NCBI GenBank assembly: GCA_964548025.1 | Contig: CAZJRI010000007.1 | Coordinates: 7,648-71,647 of the forward strand | Reading direction: 5' to 3' | Length of the DNA: 64,000 bases | DNA from: JAHRVQ01 sp964548025 | Lineage (GTDB): Bacteria > Pseudomonadota > Gammaproteobacteria > Pseudomonadales > Azotimanducaceae | Part shown: positions 1 to 8,794 of the stretch, piece by piece | Position numbering within the stretch: the first letter of the stretch is position 1 | Layout of the letters: each line of letters opens with the position of its first letter | The notes under the pieces: model-generated | What the model saw: the letters and a program-made list of their open reading frames with translations, nothing else | What the model was told of the DNA's origin: nothing | Database searches by the model: none | Translations under genes and position numbers: made by a program

Positions 1-1914
1 CCCCGTTACAAACACTTTGCTGAATATGAAAAAGCCGTGTTTGGTACAGATAACGAAGTCGAAATCCTGATGATCTCTGATACCCAGAAGCCATTCTTCA
101 AAAAGTACTACGGAACACAGGAGAAGCGTCTACACTTTTTGCCGCCAGGAATTTCGCGGGATCGAATTGCTCCGGATAATGCCGAAGAGATCCGTCTGAG
201 AAAGAGGAGGGAGCTGGACATCGCCGATGACGAATATCTGGTCCTGTTTCTTGGGTCATCCGGCTTCATAAAAAAGGGGCTCAAGAGAGCGCTTCTGGCG
301 GTTCAGTCATTGCCAAAAAACACCCGGGACAAAACCCGCTTGTATATTGTCGGCGAAGACAACGAAGCGCCTTTTCGAAGACTGGCGCTTTTCCTGGGCA
401 TTCGTAAAAACGTTGTATTTATGTCAGGACGAGATGATGTGGGAGAGCTCATGCTGGCGGGGGACCTCATGTTACACCCGGCATTGGATGAAGCAGCAGG
501 CATCGTAATTCTTGAAGCAATAGTTTCGGGTCTACCTGTCATCGCAACTAACGTCTGTGGCTATGGGCACTATATCGAAGAAGCTGATGTCGGCGAATTG
601 ATTGAGGATCCATTTGCGCAGGACAGGTTAAACGAGAAATTGCTGTCGCTGATTCAAAGTAACCGACAATGTGAATGGCGTGAGAATGGCAGGCGGTTTT
701 CACAATCAGCAGACATTTATTCTCTGTCGAAAGAAGCCGCTCGACTAATTGAAGCTGTGGGACACGGACATCAGAAAGAAGTAGCAACCAGGGGTGTTCT
801 GGCTTTTTGTCTGTTCAAGTATTTTCCGTTCGGTGGTTTGCAGAGAGACTTTATTCGTATTGCTGAGATGTGCCGGGATCGAGGTTATCAAATACGAGTC
901 TATACGCTTTCATGGCAGGGAGAGGTACCTAACGGTTTTGAAGTGGTGAAAGTGCCTGTGACAGCAATGACAAACCATACAAAATACGAGCGTTACTCAG
1001 TCTGGGTACAGGATCACCTGGAAGCAAACCCGGTAAGTGGTGTTATTGGCTTTAACAAAATGCCCGGTCTCGACATATATTATGCAGCCGACTCATGTTA
1101 TGAAGAAAAAGCCCGAACCCAACGAGGGTATTTTTACAGGATCATACCTCGATACAAGCACTTTTCTAAGTTTGAAAAAGCCGTATTTGAACCCTGCGCC
1201 GAAACTGAAATTTTAATGATTTCGGATGTGCAGAAACCGTTGTTTCAGAAATACTATCAAACCCCTGTCTCCCGTTTTCATATGTTGCCGCCAGGGATCG
1301 CAAGGGATCGAATGGCCTCGGAAGACAAGGGCCAGATAAGAAGGGAACTGCGAGCTGAGTTCAAAATTGATGAAGATGATGATTTCCTTCTGATGATTGG
1401 TGGATCCGGGTTTATTACCAAAGGACTTGATAGAGTCTTATTGGGAATGAACAGCCTGCCGCCGCGTATTTTGAACAAGACCCAGTTGGTTGTGGTTGGT
1501 CAGGATAATCCAAACGCGTTTATCAGGATGGCGAAGAGACTCGGATTAAGAGAGCGGGTGCTATTTCCTGGCGGGCGAGACGATGTACCTAGATTCCTGC
1601 AGTCGGCAGATTTGCTCGTGCATCCTGCCTACATGGAGAATACCGGCACTGCGTTGTTGGAAGCTATGGTTGCCGGATTGCCTGTTCTGGCAACTGATAA
1701 TTGTGGATATGCCCGATACGTGGAACAGGCACAGGCTGGTAAGCTTCTGTCTTCACCTTTTCGCCAAAGCGAATTCGACGAATTACTGCTTGATATGCTT
1801 CAGTCAGACAATAGGCTGATCTGGGAGAAAAACGGAATCAGGTTTGGCAAGTACGCAGACATCTACAGCATGGCAAATCATGCGGTCGATGTAATTGCCG
1901 ATACGATTAGATAA
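1..1914 (+). CDS. waaG: Fused tandem WaaG-type LPS core glucosyltransferase (5' end outside window)
   Basis: WaaG (GT4, GT-B fold) adds the first glucose to heptose II of the LPS inner core at the cytoplasmic face of the inner membrane. The frame is already open at base 1, so the gene is cut by the window edge. It holds two consecutive WaaG-like modules without an intervening stop: the C-terminal two thirds of one (bases 1 to about 790) and a complete second one (from about 793), which opens with the WaaG signature LAFCLFKYFPFGGLQRDF. Both keep the GT4 E-x7-E motif (Glu codons at 490/514 and 1636/1660). The modules are clearly homologous but diverged, so this is an old duplication. No convincing internal start with a ribosome site is visible; a GTG at 757 is the only nearby candidate. 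It is followed 2 bases later by waaP, as in Pseudomonas core clusters. Whether both modules are active is unknown. Confidence 0.9.
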   Translation, partial: PRYKHFAEYEKAVFGTDNEVEILMISDTQKPFFKKYYGTQEKRLHFLPPGISRDRIAPDNAEEIRLRKRRELDIADDEYLVLFLGSSGFIKKGLKRALLAVQSLPKNTRDKTRLYIVGEDNEAPFRRLALFLGIRKNVVFMSGRDDVGELMLAGDLMLHPALDEAAGIVILEAIVSGLPVIATNVCGYGHYIEEADVGELIEDPFAQDRLNEKLLSLIQSNRQCEWRENGRRFSQSADIYSLSKEAARLIEAVGHGHQKEVATRGVLAFCLFKYFPFGGLQRDFIRIAEMCRDRGYQIRVYTLSWQGEVPNGFEVVKVPVTAMTNHTKYERYSVWVQDHLEANPVSGVIGFNKMPGLDIYYAADSCYEEKARTQRGYFYRIIPRYKHFSKFEKAVFEPCAETEILMISDVQKPLFQKYYQTPVSRFHMLPPGIARDRMASEDKGQIRRELRAEFKIDEDDDFLLMIGGSGFITKGLDRVLLGMNSLPPRILNKTQLVVVGQDNPNAFIRMAKRLGLRERVLFPGGRDDVPRFLQSADLLVHPAYMENTGTALLEAMVAGLPVLATDNCGYARYVEQAQAGKLLSSPFRQSEFDELLLDMLQSDNRLIWEKNGIRFGKYADIYSMANHAVDVIADTIR

Positions 1915-1916
1915 CG

Positions 1917-2729
1917 ATGAATTTTGTCAATCATGAGCTGACAGATACCTTAAGAGAAGACACCTTTTTTGAAGACGCACAAAAGCTGCGCGGAGAAGTA
2001 TTCAGGGAGGTTGAATCCAGGCGAACGTTGAGATTTCAGGTAGGTCCCAGAAATTACTTTGCGAAAATACATTTTGGCGTTGGCTGGGCTGAAATTCTGA
2101 AAAATCTATTTCAATTTCGCCTGCCCGTAGTGGGCGCCGAGAACGAACTCAAAGCGATTAACAAACTGACCGAACTGGGTGTAGATACGCTTACGCCTGT
2201 TGCATATATGCGCGAAGGAAGAAATCCTGCAAAAATCAGATCATGCATTGTTACCCAGGCCCTGGAAAACACGAAGAGCCTTGAAGAGTTGGCGTTAGAG
2301 GGGGGCATCGATTCTAAATTAAGGCGCAAACTGGTAAATAGACTGGCCAGTATTGCGCGTACAATGCACTCGCAAGGTATTAATCATCGAGATTTTTATA
2401 TCTGCCATTTCCTGATGGAGTTGAAACAGTCAGGCGAGCCGACTGAAGAGCCGCGACTTTTTCTGATTGATTTACATCGCGCGCAGATTCGGGAACAGAC
2501 GCCTCAACGATGGCGTGAAAAAGATATCAGTGGATTATTGTTTTCCAGCATTGACGCAGGAATTACTAAAACGGATATGCTCAGGTTTATAAAAATATAT
2601 TCAGGCAAGCCAGTCAGGTTAGCACTTGAGCAGGACCGAGACTTCTGGAAAGCTGTCAGGAAGCGGGCGGAGAAATTATATATTCGCGATCACGGTCATA
2701 GATCAGATGCGCTGGAGCAATTAAGGTAA
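1917..2729 (+). CDS. waaP: LPS core heptose(I) kinase WaaP/RfaP
   Basis: WaaP is a cytoplasmic protein-kinase-fold enzyme that phosphorylates heptose I of the LPS inner core, a step needed for outer membrane integrity. The 270-residue product matches the family along its length: an N-terminal RGEVFRE/RTLRF segment, the catalytic loop NHRDFYICHFL with Asp159, and the metal-binding IDLHRAQ with Asp185. The usual length is about 265 residues. The ATG lies 2 bases after the waaG stop, so the two are almost certainly cotranscribed and probably translationally coupled. Confidence 0.93.
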   Translation: MNFVNHELTDTLREDTFFEDAQKLRGEVFREVESRRTLRFQVGPRNYFAKIHFGVGWAEILKNLFQFRLPVVGAENELKAINKLTELGVDTLTPVAYMREGRNPAKIRSCIVTQALENTKSLEELALEGGIDSKLRRKLVNRLASIARTMHSQGINHRDFYICHFLMELKQSGEPTEEPRLFLIDLHRAQIREQTPQRWREKDISGLLFSSIDAGITKTDMLRFIKIYSGKPVRLALEQDRDFWKAVRKRAEKLYIRDHGHRSDALEQLR

Positions 2730-2733
2730 CTAT

Positions 2734-2759
2734 TAGTACATACGTCTAGTACATACGTC
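2734..2759. repeat. Tandem duplication of a 13-bp unit
   Basis: Two perfect, adjacent copies of TAGTACATACGTC (2734-2746 and 2747-2759) sit just after the waaP stop. They lie upstream of a possible promoter for the next gene. No family is recognised. Confidence 0.8.
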
Positions 2760-2767
2760 GGATAAAC

Positions 2768-2796
2768 TTCAGTAAGTGGTGAGAAGGCTATATAAT
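2768..2796 (+). promoter_or_regulatory. Candidate sigma-70 promoter for the two-domain kinase gene
   Basis: A perfect TATAAT (2791-2796) lies 17 bases after a weak -35-like TTCAGT (2768-2773), about 115 bases before the downstream start codon and inside the 180-base gap after waaP. The -10 is good but the -35 is poor, so this is only a candidate. Confidence 0.35.
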
Positions 2797-2909
2797 TGTC
2801 GGCCCTCAAAAACTGAAGTGTAGGAAAGCACAGATTGTTTCACAAATTGGATGCGGACAGAAATCAGAAATAGAAATGGTTTTTTCTGCGAAGTGAAAGA
2901 GAAAAGTTA

Positions 2910-4349
2910 ATGACGGTTGTAGATTCCAAAACTCTGATCAGGGCAAAAAGAGATGTAGTTGCCCCTTTCGACCTAAAAGTGCGACTTGATGATAGTCGGG
3001 AAGTGGTCGTTAGATTTCTGACGATCCTGCGATTGCTCCCGGGAAAGCGGATTGTTGCGCTAGCTGAGTGCGATGGTCAGCGATTGCTCGTAAAGATGTT
3101 TCTTGGCAGAACAGCAGGTCGATATGTTTCCAAGGAACGGAGTGGAGTGAAAAATATTCTCGCTTCAAAAGTTCGAACGCCGGAACTGTTGTGGCAGGCT
3201 GATCTTGTTGATGGCCATGGACAAATGCTGGCTTTTGAATACCTTGAGAACTCACTTAGCTTGCAGGACCAGTGGAACAAGGCAGTTGAGGACAGTGAAC
3301 GGGTAGATGTACTTACCAGGGCAATGATCATCATTGCCAGACTTCATAACCAGGGCGTTGTTCAGACGGACATTCACCTCGCGAATTTCATCATGAGCAA
3401 GGGTCGAATCTATACGATTGACGGTGGTGGAATTGCGCGCAAATCAGATCCGCCCCTACCGCTACGGGAAAGTCTGAACAATCTCAGTTGTTTTTTTGCG
3501 CAGTTTTTTCCTAAATTTGATGGCTTCGCTCAAATTGTCTTTCCGGCCTACGAGAGCGTAAGAGGCTGGAGTAGAGACCCCGAAAGGATCGTTTCACTCC
3601 ACGAAGAAATAGCTAGAAGCCGGGAGTCCAGAAAGAAAAACTATCTAGATAAGGCCTTGAGAGACTGCACGCGATTCGTATGCAGATCCACATTCAATCG
3701 CTTCATGGTATGTGAACGATCAGTCTTTACTGAAGAGATGGAAGCATTGCTCCTGGACCCTGATCGATTCATTGATACCGGACAGATTCTCAAGAATGGT
3801 AATTCTGCAACTGTTGCCCAGGTACAGTTGTCTGATCGAACACTGGTAATCAAGAGATACAATATCAAGAGTTTATGGCATGGATTACTTCGAGCTTTCC
3901 AAAAAAGCCGGGCCTGGACTTCGTGGCTGAATACATTTCATATGGAGTTCCTCGGGATCAGATCACTGAAACCGATTGCCATGATTGAAAACAGATTGGG
4001 TCCGCTTCGCAGAAAGGCATACTATATTACCGAATATGTTGAAGGTCCTGATGCGATGGTATTTCTGCAGAATACAGATAGTTCGAATGGCGAACCTGAG
4101 GCGATTGCAGGTTTGTTGCGCCATCTGTCAGAGAGCAAAATCTCCCACGGCGACATGAAAGCGACTAATTTCCTCATGGCCGAGGAAGGGCCGGTGATAA
4201 TTGATCTTGATGCGATGAGAGAACACAAGAACAAGGAGAGTTTTGAACGAGCTTTCAACAAGGATCTGGACCGATTCATGAAGAATTGGGAAGGTCATCC
4301 TGAGTTGGCCAAACGATTTGAAGGTTTGTTGGTGAAACTCCCCTCCTGA
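2910..4349 (+). CDS. Two-domain LPS-core kinase-like protein (InaA/WapP superfamily)
   Basis: The 479-residue product has two protein-kinase-fold halves related to lipopolysaccharide kinases. The first has a catalytic loop QTDIHLANF with Asp154 and a metal-binding IDGGG with Asp171. The second has the canonical HGDMKATNF with Asp415 and IDLDAM with Asp432. No signal peptide is seen, so it should be cytoplasmic. P. aeruginosa carries several such kinases (WaaP, WapP, WapQ, PA5006) in this position, needed for inner-core phosphates; by context this one probably phosphorylates core heptose. The first domain replaces the usual His-Gly-Asp by Gln-Thr-Asp, so it may be divergent. The start ATG at 2910 is preceded by a purine-rich stretch. 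The specific substrate cannot be assigned. Confidence 0.8.
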   Translation: MTVVDSKTLIRAKRDVVAPFDLKVRLDDSREVVVRFLTILRLLPGKRIVALAECDGQRLLVKMFLGRTAGRYVSKERSGVKNILASKVRTPELLWQADLVDGHGQMLAFEYLENSLSLQDQWNKAVEDSERVDVLTRAMIIIARLHNQGVVQTDIHLANFIMSKGRIYTIDGGGIARKSDPPLPLRESLNNLSCFFAQFFPKFDGFAQIVFPAYESVRGWSRDPERIVSLHEEIARSRESRKKNYLDKALRDCTRFVCRSTFNRFMVCERSVFTEEMEALLLDPDRFIDTGQILKNGNSATVAQVQLSDRTLVIKRYNIKSLWHGLLRAFQKSRAWTSWLNTFHMEFLGIRSLKPIAMIENRLGPLRRKAYYITEYVEGPDAMVFLQNTDSSNGEPEAIAGLLRHLSESKISHGDMKATNFLMAEEGPVIIDLDAMREHKNKESFERAFNKDLDRFMKNWEGHPELAKRFEGLLVKLPS

Positions 4350-4379
4350 CCCACACGATCTGAACAGACAGGTTGCCTA

Positions 4380-5495
4380 TTGAATCAGCTACGAGTACTT
4401 CAGATTAGCCATAGCTACGAAGGTCCATTCGTAAGAATATGCAATCAATATGCGACTGCTTTTAAAGATCATCATATAACCACTGTCCTGCTTAAAGGCG
4501 AATATGCTGCTGAGGTTGAGAAGCGGATAGGTGGGAATGAGATTAAATTCTTCGAACAGGAAAAGTCCAAGCTGCGAGGTATGAAGGTTAGCGCCATGAT
4601 GCAGATGGCAGCACTATTCAGGGAATCGCACTTTGATATCGTAATAGCTCATCGGTACAAGGCGATTTATATAGCCGGAATGATGAGCTATTTTTTTAGT
4701 ATACCGTTGATTCTTGGTGTGGCTCACGAACACGAAGTATTCAAACGTATCACGAGAAAGCTTTTTGTTACCCTTTGGCGTCGAAATATAATGCTCGTTG
4801 GCGTATCTCAGTCTGTAAGCCAGAATATTCTGAAATACTGCCCATCGCTTGGTCCGAAGGGTCGAATCCACAACTTACCCAATGCGCTGGACATCGAGCA
4901 GGAAAAATCGATTCTTCAGCGCTCAGAAGCCCGCGATGTACTTTGCCTGGATCAAAAAGAGACCATTGTTGGGACGGTGGGTCGTCTGGTTGCAAAAAAA
5001 AATCACGAGATTCTTATTCAGGCTTTTTCTGCAATAGATTCGCAGGATACAAAACTCCTCATTATTGGTGATGGTCCAAGAAAAAATGAGCTGCAACTAT
5101 TTGCCAGCAACCTGGGTATTGAAGACCGGGTCGTTTTCGCTGGCCACCATGAAAATGCCTATCGGCTGATGAAGGCGATTGATCTGTTTGTATTACCCTC
5201 GGGGAAGGAGGAGGCTTTTGGTATTGTGCTTCTGGAAGCGATGCTGGCTAGGGTACCGATATTGTCGAGTGATGCTGCTGGGCCAAAGGAGGTGCTTGGC
5301 GACAGGGCAAATTTCTTTAAACTGGGTGATGTTGATAACCTGATTCACAAGTTGTCTTGCCTGCTTGATCAGAACGATATGCAAAATCGGCACTTGACTG
5401 AAGAAGGCTATCAGCGGGTATGTGACCTCTATAGCTATGCGGGTTTTAAGCAGAAGCTTCTAAAGCTGCCTGGCTTAAATGAATTGTTAGACTAA
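4380..5495 (+). CDS. GT4 family glycosyltransferase, LPS core (WapH-like)
   Basis: The 371-residue GT-B glycosyltransferase has an N-terminal acceptor half and a C-terminal nucleotide-sugar half with the typical VGTVGRLVAKKNHEIL segment. The E-x7-E motif is in EEAFGIVLLEA (Glu278 and Glu286). Its place after the LPS kinases matches the WapH position in P. aeruginosa, so a sugar addition to the LPS core is the likely role; donor and acceptor cannot be read from the sequence. The start is TTG at 4380 with AGG a few bases upstream; no better ATG fits the family N-terminus. It runs tail to tail into lpxL, overlapping by 4 bases. Confidence 0.82.
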   Translation: MNQLRVLQISHSYEGPFVRICNQYATAFKDHHITTVLLKGEYAAEVEKRIGGNEIKFFEQEKSKLRGMKVSAMMQMAALFRESHFDIVIAHRYKAIYIAGMMSYFFSIPLILGVAHEHEVFKRITRKLFVTLWRRNIMLVGVSQSVSQNILKYCPSLGPKGRIHNLPNALDIEQEKSILQRSEARDVLCLDQKETIVGTVGRLVAKKNHEILIQAFSAIDSQDTKLLIIGDGPRKNELQLFASNLGIEDRVVFAGHHENAYRLMKAIDLFVLPSGKEEAFGIVLLEAMLARVPILSSDAAGPKEVLGDRANFFKLGDVDNLIHKLSCLLDQNDMQNRHLTEEGYQRVCDLYSYAGFKQKLLKLPGLNELLD

Positions 5496-6412
5496 TAGGG
5501 CCTTGATTCCCCTTCTGGCCTGGTCTTGAACCGGCGATGAACCCACCAGTATTGTTCCGGCGCTTTTTCGATTGCGCGTTCAATTAACGAATTGATCAGG
5601 GTGGCATCCGCCAGTTCATTTTCTGTTGGAAATCCCTCAAGAGGTTCAGAAAGATCAATAATGTACCTCTGATCATCCTCAGAGCGGCGATGCATAAATA
5701 CAATGATAGGTGAACCGCTGATACGTGCGATACGAGCAGTGGCTTTTATCGTTGCTGTATCGTTGCCGAAGAAAGGTGCGAAAATGGAGTGTTTTCGACC
5801 GTAATCCTGGTCCGGGCCATACCAGACGGCATGACCTTTCTTCAGGCTTTTCAAAACACTTCGAATATCATCCCGTTGGATGGCAAGGGGAAAATTCTTC
5901 TCTCGTCCCCTGGTCATAATTGCTTCCAACAGCTCGTTTTTGTTGCGACGGTACATGACATCGAAGCCAATATGATTTGAAAGAATGGCACCGCAGAGAT
6001 CAAGTGTTGAAAAGTGCATGCCAAGAAGGATGACACCCTTACTCCCTTCCAAAGCTTTTTGCAGATTTTCAAGGCCGTTGATTGTGACCCTGGCCTTGAA
6101 TCGTTCTGGATCTCTTATCCATGAATTTGCTGTTTCGATCATGCCGATGCCGCTTGCACGGAAAGTGCTGCGAACCAGTTTAGCCTGCTGGGTGGTACTC
6201 AAAGTCGGGAAACACAAGCTGATATTGACCTCCACGATATGGCGCCTCTTCCTGGCCAGTCGGTACCCCAGCGCACCGAGTATGGCACCAGTTCTGATCT
6301 GCGCAGAATACGGCAGATAGGTGATTACAATGACGCATCCATATACCAGCCAGATTGGCCAGAATTTTGGCTGAAGAAATTTGAGCTGAAATAAACTGGT
6401 CGCTTTGTTCAC
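5492..6412 (-). CDS. lpxL: Lipid A biosynthesis acyltransferase (LpxL/HtrB family)
   Basis: This inner-membrane enzyme transfers a secondary acyl chain from acyl-ACP to Kdo2-lipid IVA. The 306-residue product has an N-terminal hydrophobic segment (about residues 17-35) and the catalytic H-x4-D motif in GMHFSTLDL (His133, Asp138). The family C-terminus YWWVHRRFKTRP is present. It lies on the opposite strand inside the LPS cluster, with its start close to the hldE leader. LpxL, LpxM and LpxP are hard to separate by eye; the single copy here is called LpxL-type. Confidence 0.88.
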   Translation of the reverse strand: MNKATSLFQLKFLQPKFWPIWLVYGCVIVITYLPYSAQIRTGAILGALGYRLARKRRHIVEVNISLCFPTLSTTQQAKLVRSTFRASGIGMIETANSWIRDPERFKARVTINGLENLQKALEGSKGVILLGMHFSTLDLCGAILSNHIGFDVMYRRNKNELLEAIMTRGREKNFPLAIQRDDIRSVLKSLKKGHAVWYGPDQDYGRKHSIFAPFFGNDTATIKATARIARISGSPIIVFMHRRSEDDQRYIIDLSEPLEGFPTENELADATLINSLIERAIEKAPEQYWWVHRRFKTRPEGESRPY

Positions 6413-6524
6413 TGGATGTCACAAGCCTGGAAGACGCAAGTTTAACGTCATCGGCAGAAATGCGCCAAGCCTTCCGGGTAAGGGCCTGTGGTATGATTTG
6501 GTTCAGAAAATACCGGAGTTGCCA

Positions 6525-7940
6525 ATGAAATTACCAAGATTCGACAATGCCCGGGTCCTGACTATCGGGGATGCGATGCTGGATCGCTATTGGCATGGTG
6601 AAACGGACAGAATTTCTGCAGAGGCGCCAATCGCTGTAGTTGATGTTCGTGAAACCGAAGAAAGATTGGGTGGTGCCTGTAACGTTGCCCTGAATGTTTC
6701 AGCCCTTGGTGCCAGTGCAAGCCTTATCGGCGCCATTGGTGACGACGAATCCGGAAGAATCATTCAGGCTAAATTGGAGAGTGCGGGCATTGGCGATCTC
6801 CTTGCGATGAGAGCCGGTTATCAGACCATTACCAAATTCAGAATTGTCAGCCGGAAACAACAGCTTGTTCGAGCAGATTTTGAACAGGTGGAAGATCTTG
6901 ATGCCAAAGATTTTTCTCAAAGACTGAATGAAGGCCTTAAGAGCAATGACGTGGTCATTTTGTCAGACTATGACAAGGGTGTTGTTTCAGATCCGCAGAG
7001 TTTTATCCGTGCTGTTAAAAAACAAAAAAAGCCAGTTTTGATCGATCCCAAATTCAAGGATTTTTCAAGCTACGATGGCGCAACCCTGATAAAACCGAAT
7101 CAAAAAGAGTTTGAGGCAGCAGTCGGTAGTTGGCGTTCTGAAGCAGAAATGGTTCAGAAGTGCCAGACGATGATGTCCAATATCGGTGTGGAATCGATGC
7201 TTATAACCCGTGGAGCTGATGGCATGACACTGGTTCAGCGTGGTCAGCAGGAGATCCATCTTCCCGCACGTAATAGAGAGGTCTTTGATGTCAGTGGTGC
7301 CGGAGATACGGTAATTGCGGTTTTATCCACAGCACTCGCTTCAGGGCAAACACTCAAAGATGCCGTTGGACTTGCCAATGTTGCAGCAGGAATCGTTGTC
7401 GGTCATCTCGGTACGGCTAGTGTGAGTGGGCCGGAATTAAGACTCGAGGTCGCCAATGAGCTGGGGTTTCAAAAAGGCGTAATGTCAGAGGAGCAACTGT
7501 TAATCGCGGTTGAAGAAGCCCGGAATCAGGGCGGGAGAATTGTGTTTACCAACGGTTGCTTCGACATCCTGCATGCCGGTCACGTTGACTATTTGTCCGA
7601 TGCAAGAGCTGAAGGTGACAAACTGATTGTGGCGGTCAATGACGATGACAGTGTTTTTCGGTTGAAAGGCAAGGGTCGCCCGATAAACGGGATTGACCGG
7701 CGAATGACCATGCTTGCAGGTCTCTCTGCCGTCGATTGGGTGGTGGCCTTCTCTGATGATACGCCTGAAAGACTGCTCAAAAAGCTGAAGCCGGATGTAC
7801 TCGTCAAGGGTGGTGACTATGCAATTACGGAGGTGGTTGGTTCAGATATTGTTGAAGCGTACAACGGATCAGTCAAGGTTCTGAAGTTGCTGGATGATTG
7901 TTCTACGACTGCACTTGCGAAGAAGATTGAAGAACTTTAG
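6525..7940 (+). CDS. hldE: Bifunctional heptose 7-phosphate kinase / heptose 1-phosphate adenylyltransferase HldE
   Basis: HldE performs the kinase and adenylyltransferase steps of ADP-heptose synthesis for the LPS inner core. The N-terminal PfkB-type kinase (about residues 1-320) carries the GAGD motif with catalytic Asp261. The C-terminal cytidylyltransferase-like domain carries TNGCFDILHAGH and ends with the family's CSTT segment. The frame stays open upstream to 6405, but the ATG at 6525 (MKLPRF) matches the family N-terminus and has CGGAG 7 bases before it, giving 471 residues against 477 in E. coli. It supplies the substrate consumed by heptosyltransferases encoded outside the window. 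Confidence 0.96.
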   Translation: MKLPRFDNARVLTIGDAMLDRYWHGETDRISAEAPIAVVDVRETEERLGGACNVALNVSALGASASLIGAIGDDESGRIIQAKLESAGIGDLLAMRAGYQTITKFRIVSRKQQLVRADFEQVEDLDAKDFSQRLNEGLKSNDVVILSDYDKGVVSDPQSFIRAVKKQKKPVLIDPKFKDFSSYDGATLIKPNQKEFEAAVGSWRSEAEMVQKCQTMMSNIGVESMLITRGADGMTLVQRGQQEIHLPARNREVFDVSGAGDTVIAVLSTALASGQTLKDAVGLANVAAGIVVGHLGTASVSGPELRLEVANELGFQKGVMSEEQLLIAVEEARNQGGRIVFTNGCFDILHAGHVDYLSDARAEGDKLIVAVNDDDSVFRLKGKGRPINGIDRRMTMLAGLSAVDWVVAFSDDTPERLLKKLKPDVLVKGGDYAITEVVGSDIVEAYNGSVKVLKLLDDCSTTALAKKIEEL

Positions 7941-8011
7941 CTGATGTCCTGAATCTCTGCGATTCGTAGGAGTAGCTGCATACAGCGGGCCTGGTATTCA
8001 GTTACTCAAAA

Positions 8012-8794
8012 TCAGTACCGCAACTCCAGGGAATCGATATTTTGCTTCAGATGAGCAGGATTGATCGTACCCACTATGACACTTGTGACACCAGGGAAGT
8101 TGACGGCAAAGTTAAGAGCCTGAGTTGTGTCAGCGAGATTGCCACTGCCCAATGCCTTTTTAATCAATATGCCCTTTCCGTTTTTGCGGGCTGCATCAAG
8201 CAGCGCTATCTGACTTTGATCCGTCTCGTTTAGTGCAACCATATAGACATCTATCGAATTCATTGCCAAAAGGCTACCCTCGACCGACTTTCCCGAAAAG
8301 CCGATTGTTCGTATTGAACCCTGATCCTTTAACCTTGTTAATTCATCGAGTACATCCGTCTGCCGGATGATTTGTTCATCATTGCCGTCTGAGTGGACGA
8401 AAACCAGGTCCAGCACATCGGTTCTCAATCGGGTCAGACTTGCTTCGACGCTTGTGCGGGTGGAACTGGCTGAATAGTCAAAGTGCGATATTCCGTCGTT
8501 ATAATACTCACCTACTTTTGTTGATAGATAGAAGTGGTTTCGAATGCCACCGAGGAGTTTGCCAAGCCGGGACTCGCTGTTGCCATAGGCTGGCGCGGTG
8601 TCAATCAGGTTGATGCCCAGTTCTATCGATAAAGATAGAAGAGTCGAGAGGGAGTTATCGTCCGGGATATCAAAAGCCTGGGGATATTTTACATCGGTAT
8701 TGCGGCCGAACTTGACGGTGCCCAGACCAACAGGTGATACGAATATGTCACTGGATCCGAGCTGACGATGGGATTTTTTATCCAGCAAATGCAA
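8012..8794 (-). CDS. Aldo/keto reductase
   Basis: The 260-residue NAD(P)H-dependent oxidoreductase has the AKR TIM-barrel pattern. The active-site Asp and Tyr lie in DTAPAYGNSE, the Lys in STKVGE and the His in FVHSDG. Its start overlaps the end of the upstream FAD oxidoreductase gene by 17 bases, so the pair is probably translationally coupled. The same pair lies near waaA in P. aeruginosa (PA4991-PA4992). The substrate is unknown; the product is somewhat shorter than many AKRs. Confidence 0.87.
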   Translation of the reverse strand: MHLLDKKSHRQLGSSDIFVSPVGLGTVKFGRNTDVKYPQAFDIPDDNSLSTLLSLSIELGINLIDTAPAYGNSESRLGKLLGGIRNHFYLSTKVGEYYNDGISHFDYSASSTRTSVEASLTRLRTDVLDLVFVHSDGNDEQIIRQTDVLDELTRLKDQGSIRTIGFSGKSVEGSLLAMNSIDVYMVALNETDQSQIALLDAARKNGKGILIKKALGSGNLADTTQALNFAVNFPGVTSVIVGTINPAHLKQNIDSLELRY

